Of a stretch of 64,000 nt of DNA, positions 42,657 through 52,002 are shown piece by piece. Source of the stretch: GCA-2687025 sp964473525 (lineage in GTDB: Bacteria; Poribacteria; WGA-4E; GCA-2687025). Positions within the stretch are counted from its first letter, which is position 1, and each line of letters begins with the position of its first letter. Where the stretch lies: positions 124,001 to 188,000 of the forward strand of contig CAYYPK010000004.1 in assembly GCA_964473525.1 (NCBI GenBank), in the 5' to 3' direction. The notes below the pieces were generated by a model, which was given only the letters and a program-made list of their open reading frames with translations, had not been told where the DNA came from and did not search any database. The position numbers were made by a program, and so were the translations under genes.

Positions 42657-43823
42657 TTGTCCGGTCTTATTGCGCCCCATGGTGGGGAACTCATCAACCG
42701 CGTGGTAGCGGACGCGGATCGCGCTGGCGTTGCCGGTAGCGCCGAATCTCTCCCGAAGATCACGCTGAACACGCGCGAAGCGTCTGACCTCGAGATGATC
42801 GGCATCGGCGGGTTCAGCCCGTTGACCGGCTTCCTCGGCAAGGCGGACTACGCGAGCGTCGTGGATCGCATGCACCTCGACAGCGGCGTGCCGTGGACGA
42901 TCCCCGTTACGCTCAGCGTCGACAAGAGCGAAGCGGACGCGGTCGAGAAGGCTGGTGGAGCCGCGCTTCACTCCGAAGCCGGCGTCCTCCTGGGCGTCCT
43001 TAGCGAGCCAGAGGCGTATTCCTACGACAAGGAACACGAGGCAGAGAAGGTCTTCCTCACCAAGGAAGACGCGCACCCCGGCGTGAAGTCGCTCTATGGG
43101 CAGAAGAGCCTGCTTATCGGCGGAAGCGTCCAGGTGCTCGACACCGCGGAGCGCGAGGTCTTCGAGAACGAAGAACTGCCGCCCGCGAAGTCCCGCGCCG
43201 CCTTTGAAGCCGCGGGCTGGAGGACGTCTGTCGCGTTCCAGACGCGCAACCCGATCCACCGCGCGCACGAGTACATCATCAAGACGGCGCTCGAGATCGT
43301 CGACGGCTTGTTCCTGCACCCGCTCGTGGGTTGGACGCAGCCGGGCGACATCCCCGCGGATGTCCGCATGCGCTGCTACCACATCCTGATGGAGAACTAC
43401 TTCCCTCAGGACCGGGTGATCCTGGGATCGCTCCCCGCGGCGATGCGCTACGCCGGGCCGCGCGAAGCGGTGTTCCACGCGATCATGCGTCAGAACTACG
43501 GCTGCACGCACTTCATCGTCGGTCGCGACCACGCGGGCGTTGGCGACTACTACGGCACGTACGACGCGCAGCTGATTTTCGATGAGTTCGCCTCGGACGC
43601 GTTCGAGATCACGCCGCTGCGCTTCGAGCACTCGTTCTACTGCCTGCGCACGGACGGCATGGCGACGGCGAAGACCAGCCCGAGCACCGGCCCGGAAGAG
43701 CGCGTCTTCCTGTCCGGCACGAAGGTCCGCGACATGCTCCAGGCTGGCGAGATGCTGCCGCCGGAGTTCACGCGTAAGGAAGTCGCCGAGGCTCTCATCG
43801 AGTGGGCGCAGTCCACGAAGTAG
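42657..43823 (+). CDS. sat: sulfate adenylyltransferase (ATP sulfurylase)
   Basis: The 388-residue single-chain ATP sulfurylase makes adenylylsulfate from ATP and sulfate. Signature segments are GGFSPLTGFLGKADY near 60, FQTRNPIHRAHEYIIKTAL near 195 with the nucleotide-binding HxxH, PLVGWTQPGDIPADVR, ILGSLPAAMRYAGPREAVFHA, and IVGRDHAGVGDYYG. Length matches bacterial and archaeal Sat. The start is a TTG at 42657 with AAAGGGG upstream. There is no APS kinase domain and no APS reductase, PAPS reductase or Apr/Dsr gene in the window, so assimilatory or dissimilatory use cannot be told. Confidence 0.95.
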   Translation: MSGLIAPHGGELINRVVADADRAGVAGSAESLPKITLNTREASDLEMIGIGGFSPLTGFLGKADYASVVDRMHLDSGVPWTIPVTLSVDKSEADAVEKAGGAALHSEAGVLLGVLSEPEAYSYDKEHEAEKVFLTKEDAHPGVKSLYGQKSLLIGGSVQVLDTAEREVFENEELPPAKSRAAFEAAGWRTSVAFQTRNPIHRAHEYIIKTALEIVDGLFLHPLVGWTQPGDIPADVRMRCYHILMENYFPQDRVILGSLPAAMRYAGPREAVFHAIMRQNYGCTHFIVGRDHAGVGDYYGTYDAQLIFDEFASDAFEITPLRFEHSFYCLRTDGMATAKTSPSTGPEERVFLSGTKVRDMLQAGEMLPPEFTRKEVAEALIEWAQSTK

Positions 43824-44071
43824 GCACGCCTGAGCCTTACGTCATCGGCGGGCGCGCGGCTGTTGCGCGTCCGTCGACTCCCACCATCTCCGTCTAGTGT
43901 GTCCGCTGCCGCACAGGCGAGCATCCTCCGAACCGCGTCAGCACTCGTCTTCCGGCTGTCGAGACACCGTGGTCTTCGGGCGGGCCAACGCGGCTACGCG
44001 CCTGATATCGTCGCCGGCAGCCGCACCGTTCCCACGACAGGAACCTCGCTATGGGAGGGCGGGCTCCTCAC

Positions 44072-45724
44072 TCACCTGCCCCTCCGTCCGTACATCTGCA
44101 TCAGCCCTCGTGGCGAAGATGTGTGAATAAGGTCGTAATCATCGGCCAGTTGCTGTAGCAGGGCTGCCACGCCTGGGTGGGTTCTGTGCGCAGGCTGCAT
44201 CCCCCACATCAACACATAGTCAATGCGGCCACCAGCTTCTCGGTAGGCCGGGATGTCAAGATCCGGTGGCTTGGGCGGGAGTTTGGCATACACGCCGAGG
44301 CGGCGAAACGGATTCAGGCGTGGGCGCCACCGCGTCGGGAAGTAGCCCGTGTCCGCCTCGTAGTTGGCGAGGTCGACGGCGTGACGTTCCGCGGCGATGT
44401 AACCCGCAGCGCGCGTGAACGGTGGCACGCGGGAGGAGAGGGGCTCGCCGTTGACGTCGGTTCCGAAGTGCAGGAACGTCACTGGGAGCAGCGTGGTGTT
44501 CGGCTCGACCAAGCTCGCGCCGGACGTGTACTCGGCAAGCAGCTCCTCCATCTCGGCGTACCTGCCCATGTACAGGACGACCATGCTCACGGCGATCACG
44601 GAGCCGCAGATTGGGATGCCAGCACGCGCGAGACGGCCCAGGTTGCGTGACCCGAACCAGAGCATGAGGCCCAGGTAAGGGAACACCATGAGCCGTGGCG
44701 CCAGGACGCTACCTCCAGACATCGCATCCGGCGCGAGGATGTACACGCACACGAACATGATGGCCGCGTACAGCAGCGCGTCACGACGACGGGCGCGGGT
44801 GCCCATCGTCACCAGCAGCCCCACCAACACCACGCCGAACGCAATGGCAAGAGCAATCGCCGGAACAAGCTCACTCCGGTCGAAGGACTTAAGTATGTTC
44901 AGGCGCACGAGGTTATACCACCTGTACGCGTTCAGGGTGAGCGATCCCTGGCTTCTCTGGCGGACCATGAACGCGAGTGTGAGTGCCAGGCTGGGGGTCA
45001 TTGCGGCGCCCAGCCACAGAAGGCGGCGGGGCGCGAAGTCGAGGATCCAGAGACGGCGTGTCCTAGACGCCATGAGCGCCTGACGCATCCCCGCGACGTC
45101 CTCGCAGGCCGCCAGGAGACACATTAGGAGGCAGGCTGCGACAAGCGATATCACGTGTGCAAAGTACAGAAGGACGAGCAGGCCAGCCAACGTCAGCGTG
45201 CGCCGATACCCAAGACGCGCGGGGCTCCGCAGCCAGTAGCCAGCGGCGATAAGGAACAGGCCGATGCTGTACCCGAAGTTGTATAGACCCATGTGCATGA
45301 AGTAGTTGTAGATGAATGGGAACGAGAGGAAGCCGACGACCCCCGCCGACGGTCCAAGGGCGCGGAGAGCATATCGCGCTGAGATGGGCAAGAGCAGCAC
45401 ATAGCCGGTGAGGACTAGCTTCTCCGCGACCAGCGGCGGCACGATCCCCACGAGACCGGCGAGTAGCGTCTGCGTAAGCCAGTTCGGAAAGAGGCCCTGA
45501 TGGAGCGTGTAATACTCGCGGAACGCGGGGAAGTCAGGCAGGCTGTAGCGGCGTAGCACGTCGGCGTTGTGAAGGTGCGACGGGCCGTCGAAGGAAGGGA
45601 AGTACGTATAGGCCCACACTGGCAAGAGGTGCGCTAGGGCCAACGCCACGAACAGACCATTCCAGTCACGACGCAACCACGCGGCGAGTCTGGGAAGCCA
45701 TTCGGATCCATGCCAACGTCTCAC
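44072..45724 (-). CDS. polytopic membrane protein (glycosyltransferase-like)
   Basis: The 550-residue product has about ten transmembrane segments through residue 400. An early extracytoplasmic loop contains YTYFPSFDGPSHLHNADVL, similar in placement to the acidic loop of polyprenyl-sugar glycosyltransferases (GT-C fold). The soluble C-terminal part (about 410-550) has no motif I can name. The start is a GTG at 45724 that overlaps the stop of the 45721-47853 gene by four bases (GTGA). The pair is therefore translated together and may build or modify a surface polysaccharide or glycoprotein. The function is inferred from topology only. Confidence 0.7.
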   Translation of the reverse strand: MRRWHGSEWLPRLAAWLRRDWNGLFVALALAHLLPVWAYTYFPSFDGPSHLHNADVLRRYSLPDFPAFREYYTLHQGLFPNWLTQTLLAGLVGIVPPLVAEKLVLTGYVLLLPISARYALRALGPSAGVVGFLSFPFIYNYFMHMGLYNFGYSIGLFLIAAGYWLRSPARLGYRRTLTLAGLLVLLYFAHVISLVAACLLMCLLAACEDVAGMRQALMASRTRRLWILDFAPRRLLWLGAAMTPSLALTLAFMVRQRSQGSLTLNAYRWYNLVRLNILKSFDRSELVPAIALAIAFGVVLVGLLVTMGTRARRRDALLYAAIMFVCVYILAPDAMSGGSVLAPRLMVFPYLGLMLWFGSRNLGRLARAGIPICGSVIAVSMVVLYMGRYAEMEELLAEYTSGASLVEPNTTLLPVTFLHFGTDVNGEPLSSRVPPFTRAAGYIAAERHAVDLANYEADTGYFPTRWRPRLNPFRRLGVYAKLPPKPPDLDIPAYREAGGRIDYVLMWGMQPAHRTHPGVAALLQQLADDYDLIHTSSPRGLMQMYGRRGR

Positions 45725-47853
45725 GTGCCGCGCCCTCCGTGGTCGTCGTTCCGCGGCTGAGCTCCGCGCGGGCCGAGCGCGCGCCCGTTGAGCCGCCGCG
45801 CGGCCGGGTAAGCCATCACGCCGATGAGCAGGAGCCAAGCCACGCCAGACGTGGCGTACGCCACTGCTTCGAGCCCGGCGCGCTCATACACCAACTCAAT
45901 CTCGCCGTTACCGTAGACCAGTAGCAGGTGGGGCGACGCCTGGTACACGGGAGCCGGCTTGCCCCCCACATATGCCTTCCACTTTGGGAAGTACGAAGAG
46001 CGAATCAGCACCGGGACGACGTCGCCGGACTCGACGCGCAGGCGTATTCGGCTTCCGTCGTCGGAGCGACTGACCAACTCGACGCGCTCATCGCCGGTTG
46101 CCACATAGTCCGGGACATCGGCTGGCGCCCGGACTAGCACGGGATCTGGCGCGCCTCGGATCCACCACCGATTCACTGCCGCGTCCCAGTCTCCCGTTAC
46201 CACGCTTGGCTTCTCGGTCAGAACTGTCGCGAACGGCGGCCTTGGCGCCAGCTCGTACAGGCGGAAGTCGGACAAGGCGCCGAGCGCCTCCGGCGGCGTC
46301 CAGACAACGTCTGCGCGTGTGTCGGATTCGGCGATGGCCGCAGGCAGCGGCACGTGTTCGGGAGCCAGCACATGGGTGATGCCCAACGCTTGGAGGTAGT
46401 CCGCCACGTTGTTGGGATTGCCCGATACATCGTGCGGCCGGTATGCCAGAGTCGTCACCGGGTCGAGGAGCATTTGTAGGGACGCGACGAACCTGGCGTT
46501 GGGCGCCGACTCAACGAACAGTCCCGACCCGACCTCGCTGGGGGTGCTCAGGACGATCCAGTGATCGAGGGCCCTGGGCGCGTCAGCCATCTCGCCGTGC
46601 GCGTTGCCGACGACGAGTACGCGCCCGTCGATCTTGGGGAATCCGACAGCGTCGAGCGTCGCCAACTCTAGCGCTCTCCGTCCGGTGGCGTACTCCGCGA
46701 TGGTGGACTGCGGGCGATCGGGCGAGTCGGAAACGGGCAGCATCGCGAACGCGAGCGATGCGACGAACACTGCCGCGGTGGCAGGCCAGTGGAGGACGAT
46801 TCCCCGTCGCCCGACGACAAAGGCCGCCAGGGGCAGGAAGAGAGTGTAGAGGGCGTATATGCGGAACCTATGCATGTGGAACGGTAGGTCGGGCAGGATA
46901 CGGAGGTGCATCCACACGAGAAGCAGGAGAAGCGCCGGCACGAGCGGGTCAATGAACCGTCGTCCTGGGGTCTTGCCACGGAGCAGCGTCAGGGCGGCGA
47001 TCACGAGCAGCACGCCGATGAACGGGGTCGTCGATCCGACGGCGGCGGGCGCCTCGCCGTACATCTGATTGCGGTACGCCAGCAGCGGCACAAGCCAGAA
47101 CGCCGCGAGCAGTAGAGACAGCGCCAGGTGGGTCGCGTACGCTCGCCACTCCCGCTTCGACGTGGCGCAACAGAGCGCGAAGCCCACCGAACACACCACC
47201 ACCGCGATGCCCGCATACACGTGGGCGAGGAACGTGAGAGCAAGCCAGACCGCGGCCGCCGCCACGCGCCGGCGGTCGAACAGATCGTACAGCGACGCGA
47301 GATACATCAGGAGGAAGGGGATGGCGAATGTGGCCGTGACGTCGCCCGCCTGCGTGGTTCCCAGGAGGTTGCCACCCCATGCCTCAGGGGTGAACCGGAG
47401 GACGGCTATCACATAGGCGAGCCACAGGACGCGTTCGGATCCTCGGAGGCCGGCACGTCTTCCCAGGAAGTGCGCCGCCACGGGGACACACAACACTGAC
47501 CCCACGACGACGATGCGCATGGCGCCTCCCTCGCCGCCAATCCACGCAATCAGGCACACGACGTAGTGGAACAGCGGATGGTAGAACGTGCCTTGTGGGT
47601 ATCCGAGGAAGTGACCCGCGTTCCAGCCGGAGGCCGCAGGGAATAGCGCCTCCCGCAAGTGCGCGACCGTCGCGTAGTGTGCAACGGTGTCCGTGCCGGG
47701 GAGATCCCCGCCCGACCAATAGACGCGCAACGCGGCCGCTAGCAGGCCGAGGACGGTGGCAACAGTAGCGGCCAACGGCGCCCACGACGGAACCGTGTCC
47801 GCCCTCTCCGAGGCCGAGGGCTCGGCGTGTCCGGCGTCAGCCATGTCGATCAC
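45721..47853 (-). CDS. polytopic membrane protein, YfhO / 6-pyruvoyl-tetrahydropterin synthase-related type
   Basis: The 710-residue protein has about twelve membrane segments. It shows GTDTVAHYATVAHLREALFP near 55 and YPQGTFYHPLFHYV near 90, the loop pattern of PTPS-related/YfhO membrane proteins (GT-C-like). It ends in a beta-rich domain with IRSSYFPKWKAYVGGKPAPV and GNGEIELVYE, as seen in that group. Such proteins are thought to transfer sugars onto lipid or protein carriers. The GTG start at 47853 overlaps the preceding stop by GTGA; an ATG nine bases later is the alternative. Coupling to both neighbours suggests one cell-envelope operon. Confidence 0.75.
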   Translation of the reverse strand: MIDMADAGHAEPSASERADTVPSWAPLAATVATVLGLLAAALRVYWSGGDLPGTDTVAHYATVAHLREALFPAASGWNAGHFLGYPQGTFYHPLFHYVVCLIAWIGGEGGAMRIVVVGSVLCVPVAAHFLGRRAGLRGSERVLWLAYVIAVLRFTPEAWGGNLLGTTQAGDVTATFAIPFLLMYLASLYDLFDRRRVAAAAVWLALTFLAHVYAGIAVVVCSVGFALCCATSKREWRAYATHLALSLLLAAFWLVPLLAYRNQMYGEAPAAVGSTTPFIGVLLVIAALTLLRGKTPGRRFIDPLVPALLLLLVWMHLRILPDLPFHMHRFRIYALYTLFLPLAAFVVGRRGIVLHWPATAAVFVASLAFAMLPVSDSPDRPQSTIAEYATGRRALELATLDAVGFPKIDGRVLVVGNAHGEMADAPRALDHWIVLSTPSEVGSGLFVESAPNARFVASLQMLLDPVTTLAYRPHDVSGNPNNVADYLQALGITHVLAPEHVPLPAAIAESDTRADVVWTPPEALGALSDFRLYELAPRPPFATVLTEKPSVVTGDWDAAVNRWWIRGAPDPVLVRAPADVPDYVATGDERVELVSRSDDGSRIRLRVESGDVVPVLIRSSYFPKWKAYVGGKPAPVYQASPHLLLVYGNGEIELVYERAGLEAVAYATSGVAWLLLIGVMAYPAARRLNGRALGPRGAQPRNDDHGGRGT

Positions 47854-49286
47854 TTCACAACGCCGAATAGCGGCACCTCTACCGTCGCGTATCGCTCGTT
47901 GCTCGTGTGGATGGTGATCGTCTCCTCCATGCGCCCCGGCTTCGCGGTCGGCAGGAGCAGCGCGCGGACGATGTAGGCGCCCTCGAACCCCGCTGGGCGG
48001 ATCTCCACCGCTACATCCGGCGACGAGCTCACCGCCTCGGTGACGACGAACTCGCCACCCGCGTTGTTGGTGAGTTGCACCGCGCTGACTGGTGACTTCG
48101 CGGGCGAGACGATCCCGAAGAAGAAGCGCGTAGGATACACCTCGACCTCATCGATCACGACCCCCTCCACAGGAATCTTGTACTCCGAAACCTCAAGCGG
48201 CGGATCGTTGACGCCATGCACGAAGACTGTGATCTCTTCCTCGAACTCTGGGGTCGGCGCATCGGCCGCGATTTGGAATCGCAACCGCGTTTCATCTTCT
48301 GACCGCTCGAGTCCCTCGTACTGGACCCGCCCGGAGCTTGAGTCGACCGAGACGACCTCAAACGGGTAGTCGCTGTGGTGCCCGAAGATCACTGTCCGGT
48401 TGATGCGCGAGCCCGTCGTGACGCGATCCAGATAGAGCTTTCGGGGCTTGATGCTGATGCCGCCGGTCACACGAGACGTCATCGTGACAAGCGCCAAGGG
48501 CGTCACGGGATCATTGGTTCTGATGCCTACGGACAAATCCAACTGCCCCCGTTCCTCCGGCTTGATCTCCGTATGCACGTCGAGGATTCCCTCCTTGCCA
48601 GGCTCAATGACATCCTTGCTCGCGAGCGAGGACATGCAGCCACAGCTTGGGACGTTGCCGAGAACCTTCAACGGAGCATTGCCCGTGTTTCGGAAGACGA
48701 ACTTCGTTCGGATCGTCGAGCTGGCGGGAGCGATGCCGAAGTCCTGGATGTAACGCTCGAGCTCGATTCGCGGCGCCCGCCTCGGCCGACGGCTACGCTC
48801 GAAGAGCAGACACTCCCCGGTCCACATGTCCGCGAACTCTTGCCGGCCAATCAGGATCGGCGTGTCAACTTGATGGTTGAGAACCCGAACATAGTCGCCG
48901 ACGATCCGCTCGACAACGAAAAAGTGGTTCTGGTTCACCCACGCAATGGCGATCTGGTCGCGCTTCTCCAGCGCATCGACAGATCCCAGTCTATGGGCCG
49001 ATACGGAGAGCCCGAACCGTTTCGCTGCCTCGTGTAGCGCGAACATCGTCGTGCCGTTTTCGTCCGGCTGCGTCATCTCCGTGAACGCGTCGAGCGTCGC
49101 CTCCATCGCGAACAGCCCTGCAACGGCGAGCAGCGATTTCGGCCCGCACATGATGTCCAACTCGACCTCACCGAACGCGTACCGTGTGCGGCGTGTGTCG
49201 CGGAGCGGCGTTGCGGCAACGCAACTCGCCGCCGCCACAAGGACGAGGCAGCCGAACAGCACGTGCGTATGAACACGACGTCGCAT
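47850..49286 (-). CDS. secreted C39-peptidase-like protein with DUF1573 (ASH-like) domains
   Basis: The 478-residue protein has a signal sequence (VLFGCLVLVAAASCVAA). Residues about 40-165 resemble C39 cysteine peptidases: MCGPKSLLAVAGLF with the nucleophile Cys, then NQNHFFVVERIVGDYVRVLNH with the catalytic His and an Asn in the third position. Residues about 180-290 form a DUF1573 domain (TKFVFRNTGNAPLKVLGNVP, SCGC). At least two more Ig-like parts follow, ending in VEVPLFGVVK. C39 enzymes usually cut double-glycine leaders; here the domain is outside the membrane and fused to adhesion-like folds. The ATG at 49286 leads a coupled group with two polytopic membrane proteins. Confidence 0.8.
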   Translation of the reverse strand: MRRRVHTHVLFGCLVLVAAASCVAATPLRDTRRTRYAFGEVELDIMCGPKSLLAVAGLFAMEATLDAFTEMTQPDENGTTMFALHEAAKRFGLSVSAHRLGSVDALEKRDQIAIAWVNQNHFFVVERIVGDYVRVLNHQVDTPILIGRQEFADMWTGECLLFERSRRPRRAPRIELERYIQDFGIAPASSTIRTKFVFRNTGNAPLKVLGNVPSCGCMSSLASKDVIEPGKEGILDVHTEIKPEERGQLDLSVGIRTNDPVTPLALVTMTSRVTGGISIKPRKLYLDRVTTGSRINRTVIFGHHSDYPFEVVSVDSSSGRVQYEGLERSEDETRLRFQIAADAPTPEFEEEITVFVHGVNDPPLEVSEYKIPVEGVVIDEVEVYPTRFFFGIVSPAKSPVSAVQLTNNAGGEFVVTEAVSSSPDVAVEIRPAGFEGAYIVRALLLPTAKPGRMEETITIHTSNERYATVEVPLFGVVK

Positions 49287-49339
49287 GATCCGGGCCCCAT
49301 TCCGTTAGAGGACGAGCGATTGCGAGACACGATTGCCCA

Positions 49340-50260
49340 TCATCGCCTGTCGAGCTTCGTATAGGTGCCGGACTCCATAACCTCGGCTGAGACCTCGAAG
49401 TTCGAGTCGGGGATGGGTATGTTGGCCTGGAAGTCTCTGAACTCGATCCGTCGCTCCAGCTTCAGCTCGCCCTTAGGATGCTGATCGTCGGGGGGCGTGA
49501 AGTACCGAGTCGTGACAAGCGCGGGATACCAGACGTTGTCGGAATACTGTTCGAGCTCTACATCCAGTTGCCACGAGTTGCCGACCGGGTTGATTCGAGC
49601 CATGCGCTGAGGCCGATATCCCCGCTCCGAATTTACGAGAACCTCGTACCGGTAATCGTCATATTTCGTGAACTCGATCATGTAGCAGCGCTCGTCCCCC
49701 ACAGTGATCGGGGCAATGGACTCAACTCGTACATGCTCGTCCGTGAGGTGCTCCGACAGCGGCGTGCCAAACCACGTGGTCCAGTGCAGCGGGTTGCTGA
49801 ACATGTTCTTGTATATATCTGGCACTTCTGCAAACAGGACGACGGTACCGCGCTTCGTCGCCTCATCCGGCTGGTAGTCATGGGTCACGGCGATCATTCC
49901 TTCGGGACCTATTGCGAACGTCTCGCCCCGATAGAAGCCAAGTAGGTCATTTCTCCCATATTTGTCTATGAAGACCGAGGGCCCTTTTACATAGCAGACG
50001 CCGGCGAGTTCGGCAACTGCTGGCAGCTCCAGCGGGCGGCCGGACACGCCTCCGGCCCGGAGGCTCGCCGGGATGTACGTCGTTTCGCGTTCGAAGACCT
50101 CTACGGACAGAGTCTGGATTACGCGATCATAGTGTGAGAGCGCCGCCAGTACATCGTCGAGAACGGTGTCCGCCCCTGCGGCGCCAGGGATGAAGAGCAC
50201 CAAGCTGCACAAGATCCCGATGATGATGCGTCTGTTGGCACCCATGCCGCTTTCAGCCAT
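49340..50260 (-). CDS. secreted LolA/DUF1571-like protein
   Basis: The 306-residue product has a signal peptide (IIIGILCSLVLFIPGAAGA). It is followed by a beta-rich body: TLSVEVFERETTY, CYVKGPSVFIDKYGRNDLLG, CYMIEFTKYDDYRYEVLV, GYRPQRMARINPVGNSWQLDVELEQY and ELKLERRIEFRDFQANIPIP-type sequence at the end. Pattern and length fit DUF1571 / outer-membrane lipoprotein-carrier-like folds that bind lipid tails. The ATG at 50260 or one at 50245 could be the start; both give the same mature protein. It lies 53 bases upstream of the C39-DUF1573 gene in the same direction. Confidence 0.65.
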   Translation of the reverse strand: MAESGMGANRRIIIGILCSLVLFIPGAAGADTVLDDVLAALSHYDRVIQTLSVEVFERETTYIPASLRAGGVSGRPLELPAVAELAGVCYVKGPSVFIDKYGRNDLLGFYRGETFAIGPEGMIAVTHDYQPDEATKRGTVVLFAEVPDIYKNMFSNPLHWTTWFGTPLSEHLTDEHVRVESIAPITVGDERCYMIEFTKYDDYRYEVLVNSERGYRPQRMARINPVGNSWQLDVELEQYSDNVWYPALVTTRYFTPPDDQHPKGELKLERRIEFRDFQANIPIPDSNFEVSAEVMESGTYTKLDRR

Positions 50261-50381
50261 CCTCTTCACGAAGCTCCTGTAGCTGATTGCCGGGCCTGCC
50301 CACGGCCGCAAGACGGCCGCTCAGGGCCAGTGGGAGGGCGTATCCACGAATAGCAGATCCGTGGACACGCCCCTCGGTGAG

Positions 50382-50774
50382 TTACTGGAAGCAGGTATCA
50401 CCGTACAGGTAGAAATCGGCGTCGTAGTCATACTCAGCACGTATTGGGGTGCCGCAGGGGAACACGTCGTAGAAGTAGACGGCGCACTCCAGGCGGTCGT
50501 TGGTGGCTTCGCCCCAGAAGTCCTTGCCCTGGGCGAGGTTGTCGACCACCGTTTCGTGGTTGTAGTTGAGAACCTTGATCCAGAGATCAGGGGCGCCGGC
50601 GCAGTTGTCCGGCCAGCATGCTAGAGTGTACGTAATGTTGTAGCACCCAGCGCCGTAGATGCCTTGCATCGCGTCGTCGGCCAGGGCGGTCGCGTCCGAC
50701 CGAGCCCCGAGACTCGTAATGGCGACTGCGGCGAGAACGAACAGGCCTCGCCATGACAGGATCGTGCGTCGCAT
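50382..50774 (-). CDS. small six-cysteine secreted protein, copy 3 of a tandem family
   Basis: The 130-residue protein has a signal peptide (MRRTILSWRGLFVLAAVAIT) and a mature part of about 100 residues with six cysteines at positions shared with the two upstream copies: GAGCYNI, CWPDNC, LEC, FPC and YLYGDTC at the end. Other constant positions are YNHE, GKDFW and YFYD. The ATG is preceded by GGAGATCACG, identical in all three genes. The even cysteine number suggests three disulfides. I know of no such family; ligand binding or protease inhibition would fit the size but is speculation. Confidence 0.75.
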   Translation of the reverse strand: MRRTILSWRGLFVLAAVAITSLGARSDATALADDAMQGIYGAGCYNITYTLACWPDNCAGAPDLWIKVLNYNHETVVDNLAQGKDFWGEATNDRLECAVYFYDVFPCGTPIRAEYDYDADFYLYGDTCFQ

Positions 50775-51059
50775 CGTGATCTCCTTCTGTACTGTGGTTC
50801 ACCGCATCCTATGCGGCGCTCCCGAAGCGTTGCATTCGTCGATTCGCTCGCGTCGATCGTCTGGCTGGCTCCCCCTTCCTTCGGAATGACTCTCCACGAC
50901 ATCCGAGACCATTCCCATGCGCCCTAGGCAACCGGCGCAGCCGATAGGCCTGTGCCTGCCAGCCGGCTTAACGCCGCTCGGCCAGGCACGCATCCCCAAC
51001 GAACCCGGCTTTGAGTTCCGGCGTGCTCGACTACGATCCGCGGATGGGCCTGTCGTTGG

Positions 51060-51449
51060 TTACGGGCGGCAAGTATCACCGTACAGGTACAGATTGTCCT
51101 CCAACTCTACAATGGCCGACATCGGACTCTCGCACCGCTCGTTGTCGTAGTAATATACGATGCACGCTGTGCGCGTCCCGTTCTTGCCCCACGACTCCCT
51201 CCCCAGGGCAAAGCCGTCCCGCAACTCCCTGTGGCTGTAACCGTAGGCTCTGATCCAGGGGGAAGGGCCACTCCCGCAATCCTCGTTCACGGAGCAGCCG
51301 TCCTCGATCTGGATGTTGAAGCATCCTGCCCCGTGGATGTCTTGCATCGCGGTGCCGGTTAGGACGGTCGCATCCGATCGAGGCCCGCAAGTCGCAATGA
51401 CGACTACAGCGAGAACAAGCAGGCCTCTCCATGGCAGGCTAGGGCGCAT
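51060..51449 (-). CDS. small six-cysteine secreted protein, copy 2 of a tandem family
   Basis: The 129-residue paralogue has the signal region MRPSLPWRGLLVLAVVVIAT and mature cysteines in GAGCFNI, DGCSVNEDC, TAC, ERC and YLYGDTC, in register with its neighbours. It is the most diverged copy (GRESWGKNG, YYYDNERC). I start it at the ATG at 51449, preceded by GGGAGATCACG, because the signal peptide begins there. It lies 69 bases downstream of copy 1 and 285 bases upstream of copy 3. Confidence 0.75.
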   Translation of the reverse strand: MRPSLPWRGLLVLAVVVIATCGPRSDATVLTGTAMQDIHGAGCFNIQIEDGCSVNEDCGSGPSPWIRAYGYSHRELRDGFALGRESWGKNGTRTACIVYYYDNERCESPMSAIVELEDNLYLYGDTCRP

Positions 51450-51518
51450 CGTGATCTCCCTGGCGCCGTGCCTGAGCGCACGTCGTGCTGCGCCCAAACA
51501 CCTGGCGCTTGCCAGCCG

Positions 51519-51911
51519 CTACTGCTCGCAGTCATCCCCGTACAGGTAGTAGTCACTGTCCCGGACTATCCTGGAGTCGACTGGGCTGGCGCATGGGAAC
51601 TCATCGTAAATGTAGGTCAGACACTCAGTTCTGTCCGACGTGGAGTTTATGAACTCCTTACCGAAGGCTGCGTTGTCGATGTCCCTCTCATGGCCGTAGT
51701 CCCAGGTCTTCAACCAGAAGGGGCCAGCCGGGTCGCAATTCTCGGGGAACCAGCAGCCGTCCAAGAGCTCGATGTTGTAGCACCCGGCTCCGTAGATGCC
51801 TTGCATTGTTATATCGCGCAGGGAGGTCGCATCCGACCGAGCCCCGAGGGTTGCGATCCCGATTGCGGCGAGAACGAACAGCGCTCGCCATGACAGGATA
51901 GTAAGTCGCAT
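51519..51911 (-). CDS. small six-cysteine secreted protein, copy 1 of a tandem family
   Basis: The 130-residue copy begins with MRLTILSWRALFVLAAIGIA, then GAGCYNIELLDGC, ENC, TEC, FPC and YLYGDDC as the six constant cysteines. The conserved frame also includes YGHERDIDN and GKEF. The ATG at 51911 has GAGGAGATCACG upstream. It is 91 bases downstream of a LamG gene and may be read from the same transcript. All three copies share 5' untranslated and signal-peptide sequence more closely than mature sequence, which indicates diversifying mature domains on a common export leader. Confidence 0.75.
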   Translation of the reverse strand: MRLTILSWRALFVLAAIGIATLGARSDATSLRDITMQGIYGAGCYNIELLDGCWFPENCDPAGPFWLKTWDYGHERDIDNAAFGKEFINSTSDRTECLTYIYDEFPCASPVDSRIVRDSDYYLYGDDCEQ

Positions 51912-52002
51912 CGTGATCTCCTCTTCCACTGAGGTCCGGCGCCGGTTAGTCCGGCGGCCACTACGTACCGCAGGCAACAGAACACGGTCGGTCACTGGTT
52001 GT

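Noticed and set aside
43824..44071. Short plus-strand frames after sat
   Set aside because: Ser/Arg-rich, no start signal, and they run into the opposite-strand membrane-protein gene.
50382..51911. The YLYGDxC ending of the six-cysteine proteins as a second sorting tag
   Set aside because: It is found only within one homologous family, so common descent explains it.
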